Shown: piece by piece, positions 19,078 to 29,981 of the stretch | How positions within the stretch are numbered: position 1 is the stretch's first letter | Layout of the letters: each line of letters starts with the position of its first letter | DNA from: Podospora bellae-mahoneyi | Lineage: Eukaryota > Ascomycota > Sordariomycetes > Sordariales > Podosporaceae | DNA length: 64,000 nucleotides | NCBI RefSeq assembly: GCF_035222275.1 | Contig: NC_085885.1 | Location: 2,542,001-2,606,000 of the forward strand | Reading direction: 5' to 3' | Position numbers and translations under genes: made by a program | The notes under the pieces: model-generated | What the model saw: the letters and a program-made list of their open reading frames with translations, nothing else | Told to the model about the DNA's origin: nothing | Databases searched by the model: none

Positions 19078-22000
19078 GGCTAGTCGAGGTCCATTGGTCA
19101 GGGAGGACGAAATTGGTTTATGTGTAATGCATTGTATGTCATGTTATGGCGTGGCTTCTTTTATCTTAATGATCATATTGGGACAGGTACATGTACATTT
19201 ATGGGTTTATGCAGGCTGGATCATCTTGGTCATCCTCGTGTTTCTTGGTTTCAATCGGGTACACTAGAAAGTGGCCACAGTAAGGGAGATTCTGCACCTA
19301 CAATGACAATCCGAGTGGTGAAGTTAAGCCGGACACCTTAGTGGCATTGTGGACACAACTCTTGACCGTCTACATTTGTGAGGCTGAAGTCTAAATAAAT
19401 TTCCAACGGGACTGGAATGACAGACGGTATCCCTTGTGTTGACATTGTTCAGGGGTTGATGCCACGACAACCAACCACAATCACAGGGACAAAGAACATC
19501 TCGATGCGGTTTAGCCACTATGATCCTTCGTTGATAATTCCACACTTTCACGCTCGACATCATCATCACTTCATGCCATCTCGCAAACGACTTCCCTCCC
19601 CTGATTTTTTCACAAAAGCTCACAGACATCTTATCTATGTACGTTTCGAACACACCAAAACGCATGATTTTGACTGATGGTGGGTGTGGTGGTGTTTGAA
19701 GATCAACAGGGGCAATTCTTTCTCCAGCAACGTGGGTTCTATCCCCAACTTCACACATTGCCTGCAATCACTGTGCTGCAGACTCCGGAAATTGGACAAG
19801 GCCGATCACTGTTTCTGCCCAGCAAAGAAAATGTAACTTTCTCCAGGTTTTTTTTGGTTTTGGCAAGGGGCGGATCGGGGTTGTCGCTGTCGCCGTCGAC
19901 ATGCCCAAAAGCAGTGGATACCGAGGTTTGGCGTCAGAAGCTTGTGATGCGGGGGGTTTAACTGGCGTTAGGCTGTAGCGGGTTAGTTCCTCCGAGGTGG
20001 AGGTGTCTTCCCCCGCGCTGCCCCAACGGATATTTTGACAGTCGCGCAACGTGTGAGTTTGGGGAGGGGTACTGTGGTGTACCTGCATGCGGGAGATTGG
20101 TTGATGTTGTTGCTGATTTATCGGTGCATTTTGCGAGGTTTGAGAGAGAATCGATGTCGATGAGAGAAGAGGAGGTGAGAGGTGGTGAGATTGTGACAAG
20201 TGAAAACTGAGAAAGTGGGATGATGGGTGAGATGTGGATGCAAAGATTCGATAGTAGATTGATTAGATTAGATAGCGGTAGCTGATTGGTCCCGGGACAC
20301 TGATGGCTTGTGCGCCTTCGGCGGATTGAACGCGTGCTTTCGGGCTTCAGCTTCAGCTTTGCTGGCTTTTGCAAGCTGGACTAGAGCAGAAGCGGTGTGA
20401 GTTGGGTGAGTTGGCTGATCGTTGGGTGATTCCGACTGCCAAACTGGACAGTGGGACTTGCGATTGTCACAGTGGACTCGCTGGAAGTAGGGATTGCTTT
20501 CACGAACTGTTGTCTGCTTCAACAAGGCATCGGATCAGGCCCTGGTCTTCCCCGCGTTTTCCACATTCCCGTCACCCTTTTGTCTCTGCTTTTGGTGGTG
20601 GTGTCCCTTTCTGCAGCGCTCGGGAACTTTTGCTTGACAAAAATGCTTGTTTTCACGATTGCCAAGAGCAACCTACCGAGGAGGCGCGAAAGGCGGGAGA
20701 AACATGTGAATTCTGCATGTTTCGCTGCAGGAAGAGGATTCCGTTCCCAGCCAGGATGGAACGGACGGGTCGGGTTTTGGGTGTGATTGATGCAGCCACA
20801 CCACCATTGTGGTTGTTACCGAGTTTTTCTCACACTGTGATGAGAGCGCTCTGGAATGGATGACACGGTGCTTGACTGCCTCCACAGTGCCTTAAAGATC
20901 ATCAGCGGCAGCCGTTTGCAAAATCTCCTTGGGTCAATGGTGAATGCCTCAGACGTTGTGGTTCAACGGTTACTCGGCGCTCGCTAAAAATAAAGCTCTG
21001 AGGAATGAGGAACGCAGATCCCGTGATATTGGGAACACAAAGAAGGTTTAAAATGTTATTGTTGCCTTAGTTCACTTGCTCACAGAAGTCATTCCAACTG
21101 CACTGCCCGTTTTGTAAGCCCCAAACCTCCAGGGTCTAGGAACGATCGACTGGATTGTTACCTGATTTGTTGGAAGTGTTGCGTGGTTTTGCAGATCTGT
21201 TGGCTAGGCTTTTGGTGTATACCTATCCAGACTTTATTATTGTTAGCGTGTGGCTTACTAACCCGATAGGAAAAAACAACAGACATTTCATCTATTTTTT
21301 TCAAAGTGACAGTACTTCCAAACAAACTGTTTTTCCACACATTTGTAAATATTTATACCATTATCAATATCGAATCAATACCCCCTTAACTTTAATAACT
21401 TTTTGCAGTCTTCGGGGCATACTGTGGGCCAGCGAAAGGAGCTAGTCCCTGGTGAAATGGTGAGAAAACACACAAAACAACCACAACACCACAAATATAC
21501 CGTCAGCAGGTCTCTGAATGAACACACCTGCGTGACAGTGGCTCGCTCGCAGGCCGCACTTCACGTAGGACAAAGAAAAGACTCTATGGGCTCGCAGGCC
21601 ACACAATAAGCACCGGATTGGCCTGATCAGAGGGCCAGAACTGCCTGCACGGGTGCAAGGCACAAAATATAAAGAAAATAAAACTCGATGTCCTGTCTAA
21701 AATAGAATGTCCAGACCGCTTATATACATGACCCCTGAACCCCCGAATCCTCCGAGAGTCCCACTTCCTTACTCATACCCTCAGGCATGTGGCCGCACCC
21801 CAAACCAATATTTTCTATATTCAATTTTTTTAGTCAATATCTTTAATAAGAATCGCTTATATAAGGCCGGTAGTACCTTATATGATTAAAAGCTTATGAA
21901 TACTGGCCGGAATTTTATTACTTGTTCAAATTTAAAAAAACAAACAAGTAAAGTTTTTCCTCGGTTTAAAAAGCCGCTTTAAACCAGGGAGCAACCAGAA

Positions 22001-22466
22001 TTGTAGCCTCACATATCTCCAGGCACAGTATATACTGTGACAGCCTCCACCACGAAGCCGTTATGTCCTGATGTGATAGGGCAATGTTGTCGAAGTTCAA
22101 CACTTGGCTTAAAACCAAGGCTGAGTGGTAGAAGGCCAAGAAGCCGAGGTAGTGGTGAAGGAATGGCGAAGCAATGTTACCAGGTTGATTACATCTACCA
22201 AGACTCTGATCATTACAAGACCGCTCGGTGAAGAAAACAGTCCCTCCGATCACGAAAGTAAGTGGTTTGGGCTCTTCGGAGAGTCGGGAAACTCATAAAC
22301 TGATATAGGAATTTCGGGACGCTGTCTGGTGGCACACTCAAATTTTCTTGTTTTCGACTTTAACGTAGAAAGTGATTTAGGGGAAACAGGCTATTGACGC
22401 TGAAAATCTTTAATTTCTATTCATGTACTTTATCCAACCCGCTCGCTATGCAAAAGACAAGTAGAT
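19078..22466. other. Long intergenic stretch with AT-rich islands
   Basis: There are 3.4 kb without a supported gene. A minus-strand open frame at 19768-20199 (143 codons, low-complexity start, ending ETVIGLVQFPESAAQ) is possible but has no family signature. Two AT-rich islands, about 21240-21400 and 21800-21970, interrupt otherwise ordinary composition and look like relics of repeated DNA. I could not identify their family or ends. Confidence 0.45.
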
Positions 22467-23618
22467 CTAAATCAAAGCCTTGATCCCCTGGCCGTAAACC
22501 TTCTCAAACTCCTTGCTAAATGGCTGATCAATGTACCCCTTAGGGCTCTTGGGAATGTAAAATGACGACCTGTCATACTGGTTCAGATCGATACCCTCCC
22601 GGATTCTGAAAACGATGTCTGGCGTGGAGATGAAGTACCGGCCAAATGCCGTCACCACATTATCCCTCTCCTTCAACTCCTCGTCAACCAGCTTCCTGGC
22701 AGTCTCTGGTGTCAACCCGCCAGCAATAAGAACTGGCCCCTTCCAGATATCCAACGCGAAGTCTAATCTCTCCTCATCGTTGTCGTTCGCCTCATCTCTG
22801 TTGCCGGCAATTCTTGTCTCCACCAAGTGCAGGTAACTCATGTTGGGGTGTCTCTCGCTGATCTTTCTGATGACATCGGAGAATTGGGGAACCGGGTTCT
22901 TCATCTTCATGCCCTGGAAGACGCTCCAAGGGCTGAGTCTGATGCCGACCTTTTCCTCTCCAACGGCGGCAGTAACGGCGTCAACAACCTCGACGGCAAA
23001 GCGGGAGCGGTTCTCGATGCTACCACCATACTCGTCGGTACGCTGGTTGGAGTTATCTTGGATGAACTGATCAACGAGGTACCCGTTGGCACCGTGGATC
23101 TCAACGCCGTCAAAACCGGCCTCAATAGCGTTCTTGGCGGCTTGGGCGTATTCGGCGATCTTCTGCTTGATATCGTCGATTGTCATCTCTTCTGGGGTAA
23201 CAACACCGTCGGTATCTGGGATGGCAATGGCTGAGGGTGCTTTGACGGTGAAGCCCTCCGCCTTGGCGACGTCACCGAGGGCAGCACGGCCAAGCGCCCA
23301 GAGTTGGAGGTAGACAAAGCTGCCTTGGGCATGGACGCCGTCTGTGATCTCTTTCCAAGCAGCGATTTGCTCCTTCGACCAAATACCCGGGACGTTGTTC
23401 ATGCCACCAGCGGTGGGGGAGATGAAGGTACCTTCTGTTACCAAAAGAGTCCCACCGGGGGCGGAGGCGCGCTGTGAGTAGTATTCCTTCATGAGAGGAA
23501 CAATTGGAACGTGCTCGTCAGAGGATCGGAAGCGAGTGAGTGGCGCCATGGCGATGCGGTGTTTGAGGGTGATGGAGGGGGTGAGCTTGAGCGGCTGGAA
23601 AAGTTTTGAGTCCGACAT
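22467..23618 (-). CDS. Old yellow enzyme, FMN-dependent NAD(P)H dehydrogenase (383 aa)
   Basis: An intronless gene for a complete OYE TIM barrel that reduces activated C=C bonds using NAD(P)H and FMN. Landmarks in order are KLTPSITLKHRIAMAPLTRF, YYSQRASAPGGTLLVTEGTF, AGGMNNVPGIWS, and FVYLQLWALGRAA, the first part of the active site. Then comes FDGVEIHGANGYLVDQFIQD with the paired His/Asn substrate ligands, followed by RTDEYGGSIENRSRF and GIRLSPWSVFQGM. The phosphate-binding loop is VLIAGGLTPETARK with FGRYFISTPDIVFRI. Length matches yeast OYE and fungal relatives. Some fungal OYEs work in alkaloid or polyketide clusters. The neighbouring MFS, P450 and methyltransferase genes hint at such a setting, but the enzyme may equally act in stress metabolism. 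Confidence 0.92.
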   Translation of the reverse strand: MSDSKLFQPLKLTPSITLKHRIAMAPLTRFRSSDEHVPIVPLMKEYYSQRASAPGGTLLVTEGTFISPTAGGMNNVPGIWSKEQIAAWKEITDGVHAQGSFVYLQLWALGRAALGDVAKAEGFTVKAPSAIAIPDTDGVVTPEEMTIDDIKQKIAEYAQAAKNAIEAGFDGVEIHGANGYLVDQFIQDNSNQRTDEYGGSIENRSRFAVEVVDAVTAAVGEEKVGIRLSPWSVFQGMKMKNPVPQFSDVIRKISERHPNMSYLHLVETRIAGNRDEANDNDEERLDFALDIWKGPVLIAGGLTPETARKLVDEELKERDNVVTAFGRYFISTPDIVFRIREGIDLNQYDRSSFYIPKSPKGYIDQPFSKEFEKVYGQGIKALI

Positions 23619-24333
23619 GTTGAGCGTATGGTTTATTTCTTGGTGTAGTATTTGGGTGAGGGTGAAGTGTGATCAGAGATGCTTCAGGGTATCTTGTCGT
23701 GATCTATATGCTGTTGAAGGTAAAATGAATTTTGTTTTGTTGTTGAAGGCGAAAGCATGGTTTTATAGTAGTTGAAACAGGCTTATAAATCACCTCGTCG
23801 CAGGCGTGGAGAATGTTGTTGACTTCCAAGACTTTTTTGCAGCTTCGAAACAGTTCCAGGTGTGGAGTAATGATGGCCCTGACATGCCTGCACTACCGGA
23901 ATTTCACTGTTTTTCCTGATGGTCGAAGATGCTGACCTCTCATGGTCATCGAGAACCTGCGAATCAGATTTCGCTGCTTCAAAGGCGTCATGCTCCACAC
24001 CGGGTATTCCGATAGATCGGTAGCATCGGTGCAACGCCACATCAAAATCTCACAGCTCTCATTCGCACAAGCATTTGTAACCGTCTTGGTTTCTAATCAG
24101 AGATTACTAAGTTGACCAGCAGCCGAACCGAGATATGTCCGGTGTGAGCCTGATTACTGAGACCCGACCTGACTCTAACGTAGGTTTTTCCTCTCTCTAA
24201 CATGGACCATTCATCGTGGATAGGTATAACGGGGAAGCTTTTGACATAAAGCCGTCAACGAAAATGTAACTATCAATTACAGTGGCCCACTCAATTACTC
24301 TATCTTCCACCTCACAATATATCAATCACCCAA
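23619..24333. other. Intergenic between OYE promoter and tRNA-Ile
   Basis: This is the OYE promoter region and the upstream flank of the tRNA gene. No supported reading frame. Confidence 0.5.
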
Positions 24334-24426
24334 GCCCGATTAGCTCAGCTGGTTAGAGCGTCGTACTAATACTGGGAACAGCATATAGTAATGCGAAGGT
24401 CAACAGTTCAATCCTGTTATTGGGCA
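24334..24426 (+). tRNA. tRNA-Ile (anticodon AAU) with intron
   Basis: The acceptor arms GCCCGAT and ATTGGGC pair with one G-T, and the discriminator base is A. The D-arm is TAGCTCAGCTGGTTAGAGC. The anticodon stem TCGTA/TGCGA closes a loop CTAATA-A. A 19-nt intron (ctgggaacagcatatagta) sits one base 3' of the anticodon, the canonical nuclear position. The T-arm is AACAG-TTCAATC-CTGTT. Mature length is 74 nt. The anticodon AAU would be modified to IAU and reads AUU/AUC. Confidence 0.9.
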
Positions 24427-24502
24427 TCTTCTTTTGCTTTTTCCTTCCGAGATATCATCTTTGTGCTTCCACCCTCTCAATGGTGCAAGATATTTTTGCT
24501 AC

Positions 24503-26075
24503 TTAAGCTCTATCTCTTCCAGTTTCATTACTTCTCAGTTTAACATCCTGTCTCCAATTTGCTCCGCAATACATCACCATCCACAACTGCGGACTAAACC
24601 CCAACCATGCCCCGGCGATGCTCGCTGACGCCCACCCCATTCCAGCTCGCTTAGTAATAGGAATCGCGACTGCACTAGCCCCAGCAGCGACCACGCACCG
24701 TACTAATTAACTCGATGCAACCGCCGTGGCTGGGCTGTCGGGATGGGTGTTGACGACAAGAACATTGAGCCCATTGATCGCTCCAGCAAAGAACACTCCC
24801 AAGAAGACGAGAGCAATCTCGATCCCAACCAACGACGACTTCGTTTTCACGGTCCACCCGTACGCCACAACAGTCCCAAAAAGAACATATAACGCACCCA
24901 ACGCAACTTCCAGTCGTAACTTCTCGATAGGAACCTCCTCTAACCGCTGCTGCCTGTCTAGATCGAGCTTCAACCCCAAATTCCGTGCCCATCGTCCAAA
25001 GTTCCAGTCGAGAAGCCATCCTACTGTCCATCGTGATGCGAGCATTCCGGTTGCCAGCGGCAGGTAGCACACACCCACTATTATGGGACGGAAACTGAAC
25101 CGCTCAGAAAGTTGAGAACCGAGCGTGATCAACACCATGAAATACCCGCCCGAGAACAGCACTCCAGCCATTACTGTCACAAACGCCTCCTTCTCTCCCA
25201 GTATTCTCACTGAGGTGTGTATGCTGATCTTTTTCTCTGCTGCCTCCTCCATGGTATGTCTGCCTTCTTCCTCCTCTGCCATCTCGTGCCTCTTGATGTG
25301 CTTCAGTAGATCCCATCCCGTCCTACTACACCGTCTCTCGGGTCTCACTGACCCATCGCCTACCACGTTTCTTCCTGTCTCCGGCAACAGCAGCCACGTT
25401 TGCGCAAGAACGTTAGAGCAAGAATGACCCCCGACAACCCAAGCAGAAACCAGTATGTCCCCCTTCAGCCGTGATACTCCGTCATTATTCCTCCCAGCAC
25501 CGGTGCAAGAGCAGGACCGAGAGTCAACCCCAGCGCAGCATAGCCGATGTATTTTCCCCTTTCGGCTCTGGTGATCATGTCCGCTACGACTGCACTCCCC
25601 AGGGAGATTGTGACCCCAGCTCCAGCAGCTTGGACACATAATAGCGATATCAAGGTCGGAAAGGTGGATTGCAGCGCAAGCCCTATGTTAGACAGTGCGC
25701 ACAACGCCAAAAAGAAAAGATACACCGGTCGTTGGCCGTAGGAATCAGAAAACGGAGCGATAAGGGACGGTGTCAGCCCTGAGACAAGGGTGTAGACTGT
25801 TATTGTCAGGTTTGTTAACGACAGGGACATGTGTAGGTCCACAGAGATGGTGGAGAGGGCAGGGAGGTTCATGTGCCCTGATAGGGGGGAGATGATGGCG
25901 AGGAAGGTGGCTGAGAGGGTGATGAGGATTTTTGAGGGGTGATGAAGGCTGAGTAAGGGGGTTCTGGGTCGGCGTGGGTTGTTGATTCAGAGGGTGATAT
26001 GGAGGGATTTGAGGCTCTGTTTGTGGTGCCTGTTGTGTCACCCTTGGGATGTATGTCATTGTCGACCTGGGCCAT
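24503..26075 (-). pseudogene. MFS drug/polyamine-type transporter, broken
   Basis: Most of a 12-TM major facilitator transporter can be read, but in several frames. The start at 26075 (MAQVDNDIHPKGDT) gives a soluble N-terminus. The membrane part follows in another frame: ILITLSATFLAIISPLSG, MNLPALSTISVDLH and the motif-A loop PFSDSYGQRPVYLFF. Next come AGAGVTISLGSAVVADMITR, then LGLTLGPALAPVLGGIMTEY. After a stop and another frame change come LLLPETGRNVVGDGS, the central loop, GGYFMVLITLGSQLSERF and NGLNVLVVNTHPDSPATAVA. One more stop precedes LVRCVVAAGASAVAIPITKR. At least two frame changes (one at an A run near 25915) and two in-frame stops (near 25467 and 24707) are visible. The order and spacing are otherwise those of a whole gene, so inactivation looks recent. 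Long-read errors could explain the homopolymer shift but not the stops. Confidence 0.8.
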
Positions 26076-26580
26076 GATGAGTGTTTCGATGAAGATGTCA
26101 AAGAACTGGAATAAGGACTACAATCAGAATTACGACGTGAAGTTGCAGTTGTTATTCTGACATCCTAATAAGAAAGGTACAGCCAAGGTATTACACCGGT
26201 AAGCACGAGAATTCTCATCGTCAGAACTCAACAGACCTTCGATGTAACATCATCATGTTGCTCTGTGGATTACCTGGCTAGTGCAAGGGAGTACGCACTT
26301 GGTGTCTCTCATGCTACTGCAGTACCTGACTAAAAAGATAGACGTTGGCTCTTCCGGCCGAGCTGGACGTGGACTGGTTCCTTTGAGCTCGATTTGAAAT
26401 ATATATCCTGCTGGCATCAGACAGATGGATGAGCTCGTAAAAAAAAAAGTCAAGCTAACCCAACAGAATACCCAGATTCACACCTCAAAATTGACCAGCA
26501 TACACCTACCCCTAAACATAGCTTATAGATCTCTGAAGATATTCAAAGGGTGTTTAAAGATAGGTAGCCAAGAACCGCAA
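26076..26580. other. Intergenic, no gene seen
   Basis: The spacer separates the start of the broken transporter from the end of the P450. No feature was recognised. Confidence 0.5.
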
Positions 26581-28430
26581 TCACCATCGACGCGTAAACC
26601 GCACTCTCATCTCCCGATCAGGCGGCACAGAAGCCGCACCAGCATACTTGACATCGTTTTGCGCCGGTCTGTCAGAGGGAGTCCCGTCTTTATTAACCCA
26701 TTCGACCAATTCGAGATCAAATCTCGCCACAATGATGGCTGTTGTCAGCATGATCTCTTGCTTGGCAAAGTGTCGTCCGGGACAGATCGAGATACCGCCG
26801 CCTAGGTGTCTGGTGTAAGCGTCACCAGGTAAATGCAGGGTTAAGTAAACGTACCATACGGAAACCAATCATTCTGCCTTCCCGCCATGGAGAACTGCGG
26901 CACTTTCTTCACGTTGCCATTTTCGTATGTCTCGTCGACGTACTTGAGGTGTCGTGCTGCCCAAAACTCCGTCGCGGGATGGTCCTTGTCGCCCCAGACC
27001 TCCTCATCAAGATGGGAAATTTCGGTGCAGGCTTGGATGAGCGATCCCTTGTCAAGGGTAAAATCCCCTAGCTTGACCGGGGCTACCGCCTCGCGGGTGA
27101 CGTTCATGGAGACGTGGAGGCGTATGCACTCTACATAGATAGACTGTAAAAGGGGCAACGCCAGCAGTTTCTGCATATTGATTGTGCGTGCTCCTGTATC
27201 GGGGTCGGTTTCCAGCACGGTGTTGACCTCCTCCCGGACAGCCTCGAGCAGTGACTTGTCTTTAATGACCTCTATCAGACACCAAACCGTGACGGGGATA
27301 CTGTTGGCGTTTGTTCCGAAGAGCATCGTCACCATGGTCGAGGCACCCATCGCCTCGGTGCTGAACCCGCCTTGCTTCATCCACCGCATCATTTCCCGTT
27401 GGAAGGTCGAGCCCATGATTGGCTCCCAGTTACCGTGGTCAGCCTCTAGATCGAAGCCCTTTGCGAGTTCTTCCTCGATGTACTGTTTGCAGGCGTGGCG
27501 AAGACTGTCCCGAGTTTCAAGAGCGGAGCGGTTCATCCACCGCGGAAGACCCCAGACAAGACTGGCGGCGACTTTGTCAAAGTCCCAGAGCCAGTCGATT
27601 AGTTTTGGCCAGCGGGCGAGGATGCCTTTGCCGGCTAGGGTTGCTGTTGCTGCGGTTGCCATGTGGACATTCAACAGTTGTTGGACGCCCTCGACAACGC
27701 CTTCTCCGAGCTAGAGTCATGATGACAACAATAGTCAGTGCCGGTTGGTTGTTTTGGAAGGAGATCCAAGGTCAATATGCACCGGAAACTTCCCTTCCAA
27801 CTCTTCCGCAAAGAAGCGCTGGTATATGGCTGCGAGCGTATTCGACTTGGTCGTTGCAGTGAGGTGATCATGAAAAATGGCATGCAGCCCCGCAAAGTAC
27901 CTCTGCTCAGGAGGAACGTTTTCATAGCCCGGCAACGGCACCTTCCCTCGCCCAGTGTTGTCGTTGAGAAACTTTTCGCGGTCGGCAAGGGAAGCGCCCC
28001 ACAAGTTCTCATAGATCAGGTGGAAGAATTTATCTGACGAAATGGCGGGATTGGGTCGGAAGAGGGCTTGGATGTGGCGCGGGGAGGTGACGAGGTAGAC
28101 TTTCATCCAGGGTGTGAGGTTCCAGGCGAGGATATTTTTGGAAGTTTTTCGGAGCTGAGCTCTGAAAAATGGGAGGGTTAGTGTGGAGCTGAAAAGAGTA
28201 GAAGGGGGAGGGACCTACTTGGAGCGCTCGTAGAATGTCTTCATGTTTGTCATGTAGTGGTATGTGTTTGTGACATAGGGGATGGTGGAAGGGAGTTTGG
28301 GAACCGCGGTTTTGTCGCCAGATGAGCGGAGGAGTGAGATGGTAGGGAGGAGAAGCATGGCGATGGCTATGAAAGTTGCCGTGTAAGGCCGCTCAGTGAG
28401 CCATTCACTCACGGGGGAAGGAGACGCCAT
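26581..28430 (-). CDS. Cytochrome P450 monooxygenase, CYP7/CYP8-like (555 aa)
   Basis: Four exons: 28219-28430, 27783-28161, 26855-27710 and 26801-26581. Introns have GTAGGT, GTGCAT and GTACGT donors and AG acceptors. All phases match and the total of 1668 nt divides by three. An N-terminal membrane anchor (ATFIAIAMLLLPTISLL) points to the ER. Landmarks: YLVTSPRHIQALFRPNPAIS, the I-helix region STMVTMLFGTNANSIPVTVW, the K-helix ExxR motif in VECIRLHVSMNVTREA, NDWFPYGGGISICPGRHFAK with the heme-ligand Cys, and a C-terminal MRVRFTRRW. The Asn-rich I-helix, without the usual Thr of the oxygen-binding groove, resembles the CYP7/CYP8 (prostacyclin synthase-like) lineage common in fungi, so it may isomerise or oxidise unusually. 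The second donor (GTGCAT) is the weakest point of the model. Confidence 0.85.
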
Positions 28431-28789
28431 GCTGCTGAAGTTGGTGATGGTGTTTCTCGGAGAAAGAATGGCAAGGAGGGTGGATGAAGAGATGGAGTGA
28501 AATCACTCTGGACTAAGGTACGTGGGTGATGAGTGAGGGCTCGCGAGACCATCACTTTATTGGTGCTTGCAGTGACACATGAGTAAGCTAAGGTATGACC
28601 CTAAGGTACCTTAGGTGTGATTCTCCACCGTGGGAACTTTGGAATGCCGGCCGCTATCAACCAACGTCAAAATTCAAGTTTTCAACCATGGAAAAGTTCT
28701 TGTTCATGACAAAGCGTAAGCAGCGCCGATGGCACTATGCAGGCAGTGCATCAATACCAAGCCAGTGATGGGTGTCCCCGCTCTCATGT
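28431..28789. other. Upstream region of the P450
   Basis: This is promoter sequence of the P450 gene, with several GGTACCTTAGG/CTAAGGTA-type motifs near 28510-28615. No gene was seen. Confidence 0.45.
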
Positions 28790-29440
28790 TTCACAAACCA
28801 CCTCCTCTAGTGGACGTGGCTTGGGTTCTCCACCAATAGAACCGTATGGCGGCAGCCGGTCCGAACATGAAGTTCGTGACCTGGATGCACACGGCCGGAC
28901 GCTGCGGTACTGGGCATGGCATCGCAGCAGCACTCTGAGCGGAGCGTTCTCATTGGCTACAGTCATTGTAAGTCAGCCAACACCTGAGCTCTAGATGGAA
29001 TCGCCTAGTTGCACGCAACACATCCTACGAGACTAGCCGCATCCAGATCATCGGTAACGATCTCAGCGCCATTCAACCTAATTTTGTGCCATCGAACGTC
29101 CGCTTTGAGGTAGATAACGTCGAGGACCCCTGGGTTGTGCCAGCTGATAAGCTCTACGACTGGATCTTCTGCCGGTACATGGCGGCTAGCATTCATGACT
29201 GGCCGAAGCTGGTATCTCATATATCCGAGTCTGTCTCCCTCCACAGCTCCCTCCACGTTTCGATCTGACGGGCGACGCAGAAACATAGCCACCAGTGGAT
29301 GGGCTGAATTCCAAGACTTTGAACTTCAATATTACTCCGAGGACGGCTCCCTCACGCCCTCTTCCCCCCTTGTAGAGATTTCCAGTGAAATTAACAGACT
29401 GGATCAAGCAAGACAGACCACAATACAGTCAATCAACCTC
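28790..29440 (+). pseudogene. LaeA-like methyltransferase remnant
   Basis: Two good segments of a fungal class I (SAM-dependent) methyltransferase of the LaeA/TAM-like family are visible. The first, at about 29035-29240, reads IQIIGNDLSAIQPNFVPSNV, RFEVDNVEDPWVVPADKLYD and WIFCRYMAASIHDWPKLVSH; these are motifs II-III and the characteristic R-Y-M-A-x-S-I-x-D-W-P. The second, at about 29305-29400, is in another frame: GWAEFQDFELQYYSEDGSLT. The SAM-binding motif I that should lie near 28870-28920 is degraded, there is at least one frame change between the two segments, and the C-terminal half is missing. LaeA relatives regulate or decorate secondary metabolism. Here only the relic remains. Confidence 0.8.
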
Positions 29441-29519
29441 TATTTGGTGTGCATGTGGCGATTCCAACACCTCCTGTCTACGTGTTTCAATCCTCGCGAT
29501 CAAAGACGAAAGTGAAGCG

Positions 29520-29981
29520 CACTCGACTTGAACGCTAAAAATCCAGGGGCGGTTCAGAAATCTCGAACTGTTTACAGGCAGAGAACTTAGGCACTGGGGT
29601 TGACGAAGGTGGTGTCTGAGATTCGGATCTGCTGTGTTTCTTTGGGTCAAGCGGAAGAGTGGACGAATTATCTATAAAGTTCTGGGTGGTGGCTATTACG
29701 GTGCGAATGTCCCAATTCTGGGCCCTTTGCTTGCACGGGACCATTTTTGAATTCTTTGGCTAAAACTGCACCTTCTCGGAAAGCTGTGCTGTTCAATGGG
29801 CAGATATTAGCCGAATCTGAGCCGGAGCTGATCTGGACTGATCAAACGTAACGGATAGTAACGTGACTATGCGCAGGGGTTGTTCGTCGATTTTAGGGTC
29901 GTGGAACACTGGGTGCGGCCCGTCATCAACAACCAGTAGATCCCTGCAGCGATTGTGAACGCGGTCTCGATGAACTTTAAG
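29520..29981. other. Intergenic, no gene seen
   Basis: The spacer lies between the methyltransferase relic and the truncated NLR. A short frame continues past the NLR stop but without similarity I can recognise. Confidence 0.45.

Noticed and set aside
20369-20863. Plus-strand frame of 164 codons in the long gap
   Set aside because: Amino-acid composition is random-like and rich in Arg/Cys/Ser, with no family match or intron support.
24503-26075. Explaining the broken MFS gene by unusual introns
   Set aside because: No GT-AG pairs remove the stops while keeping the conserved transporter motifs.
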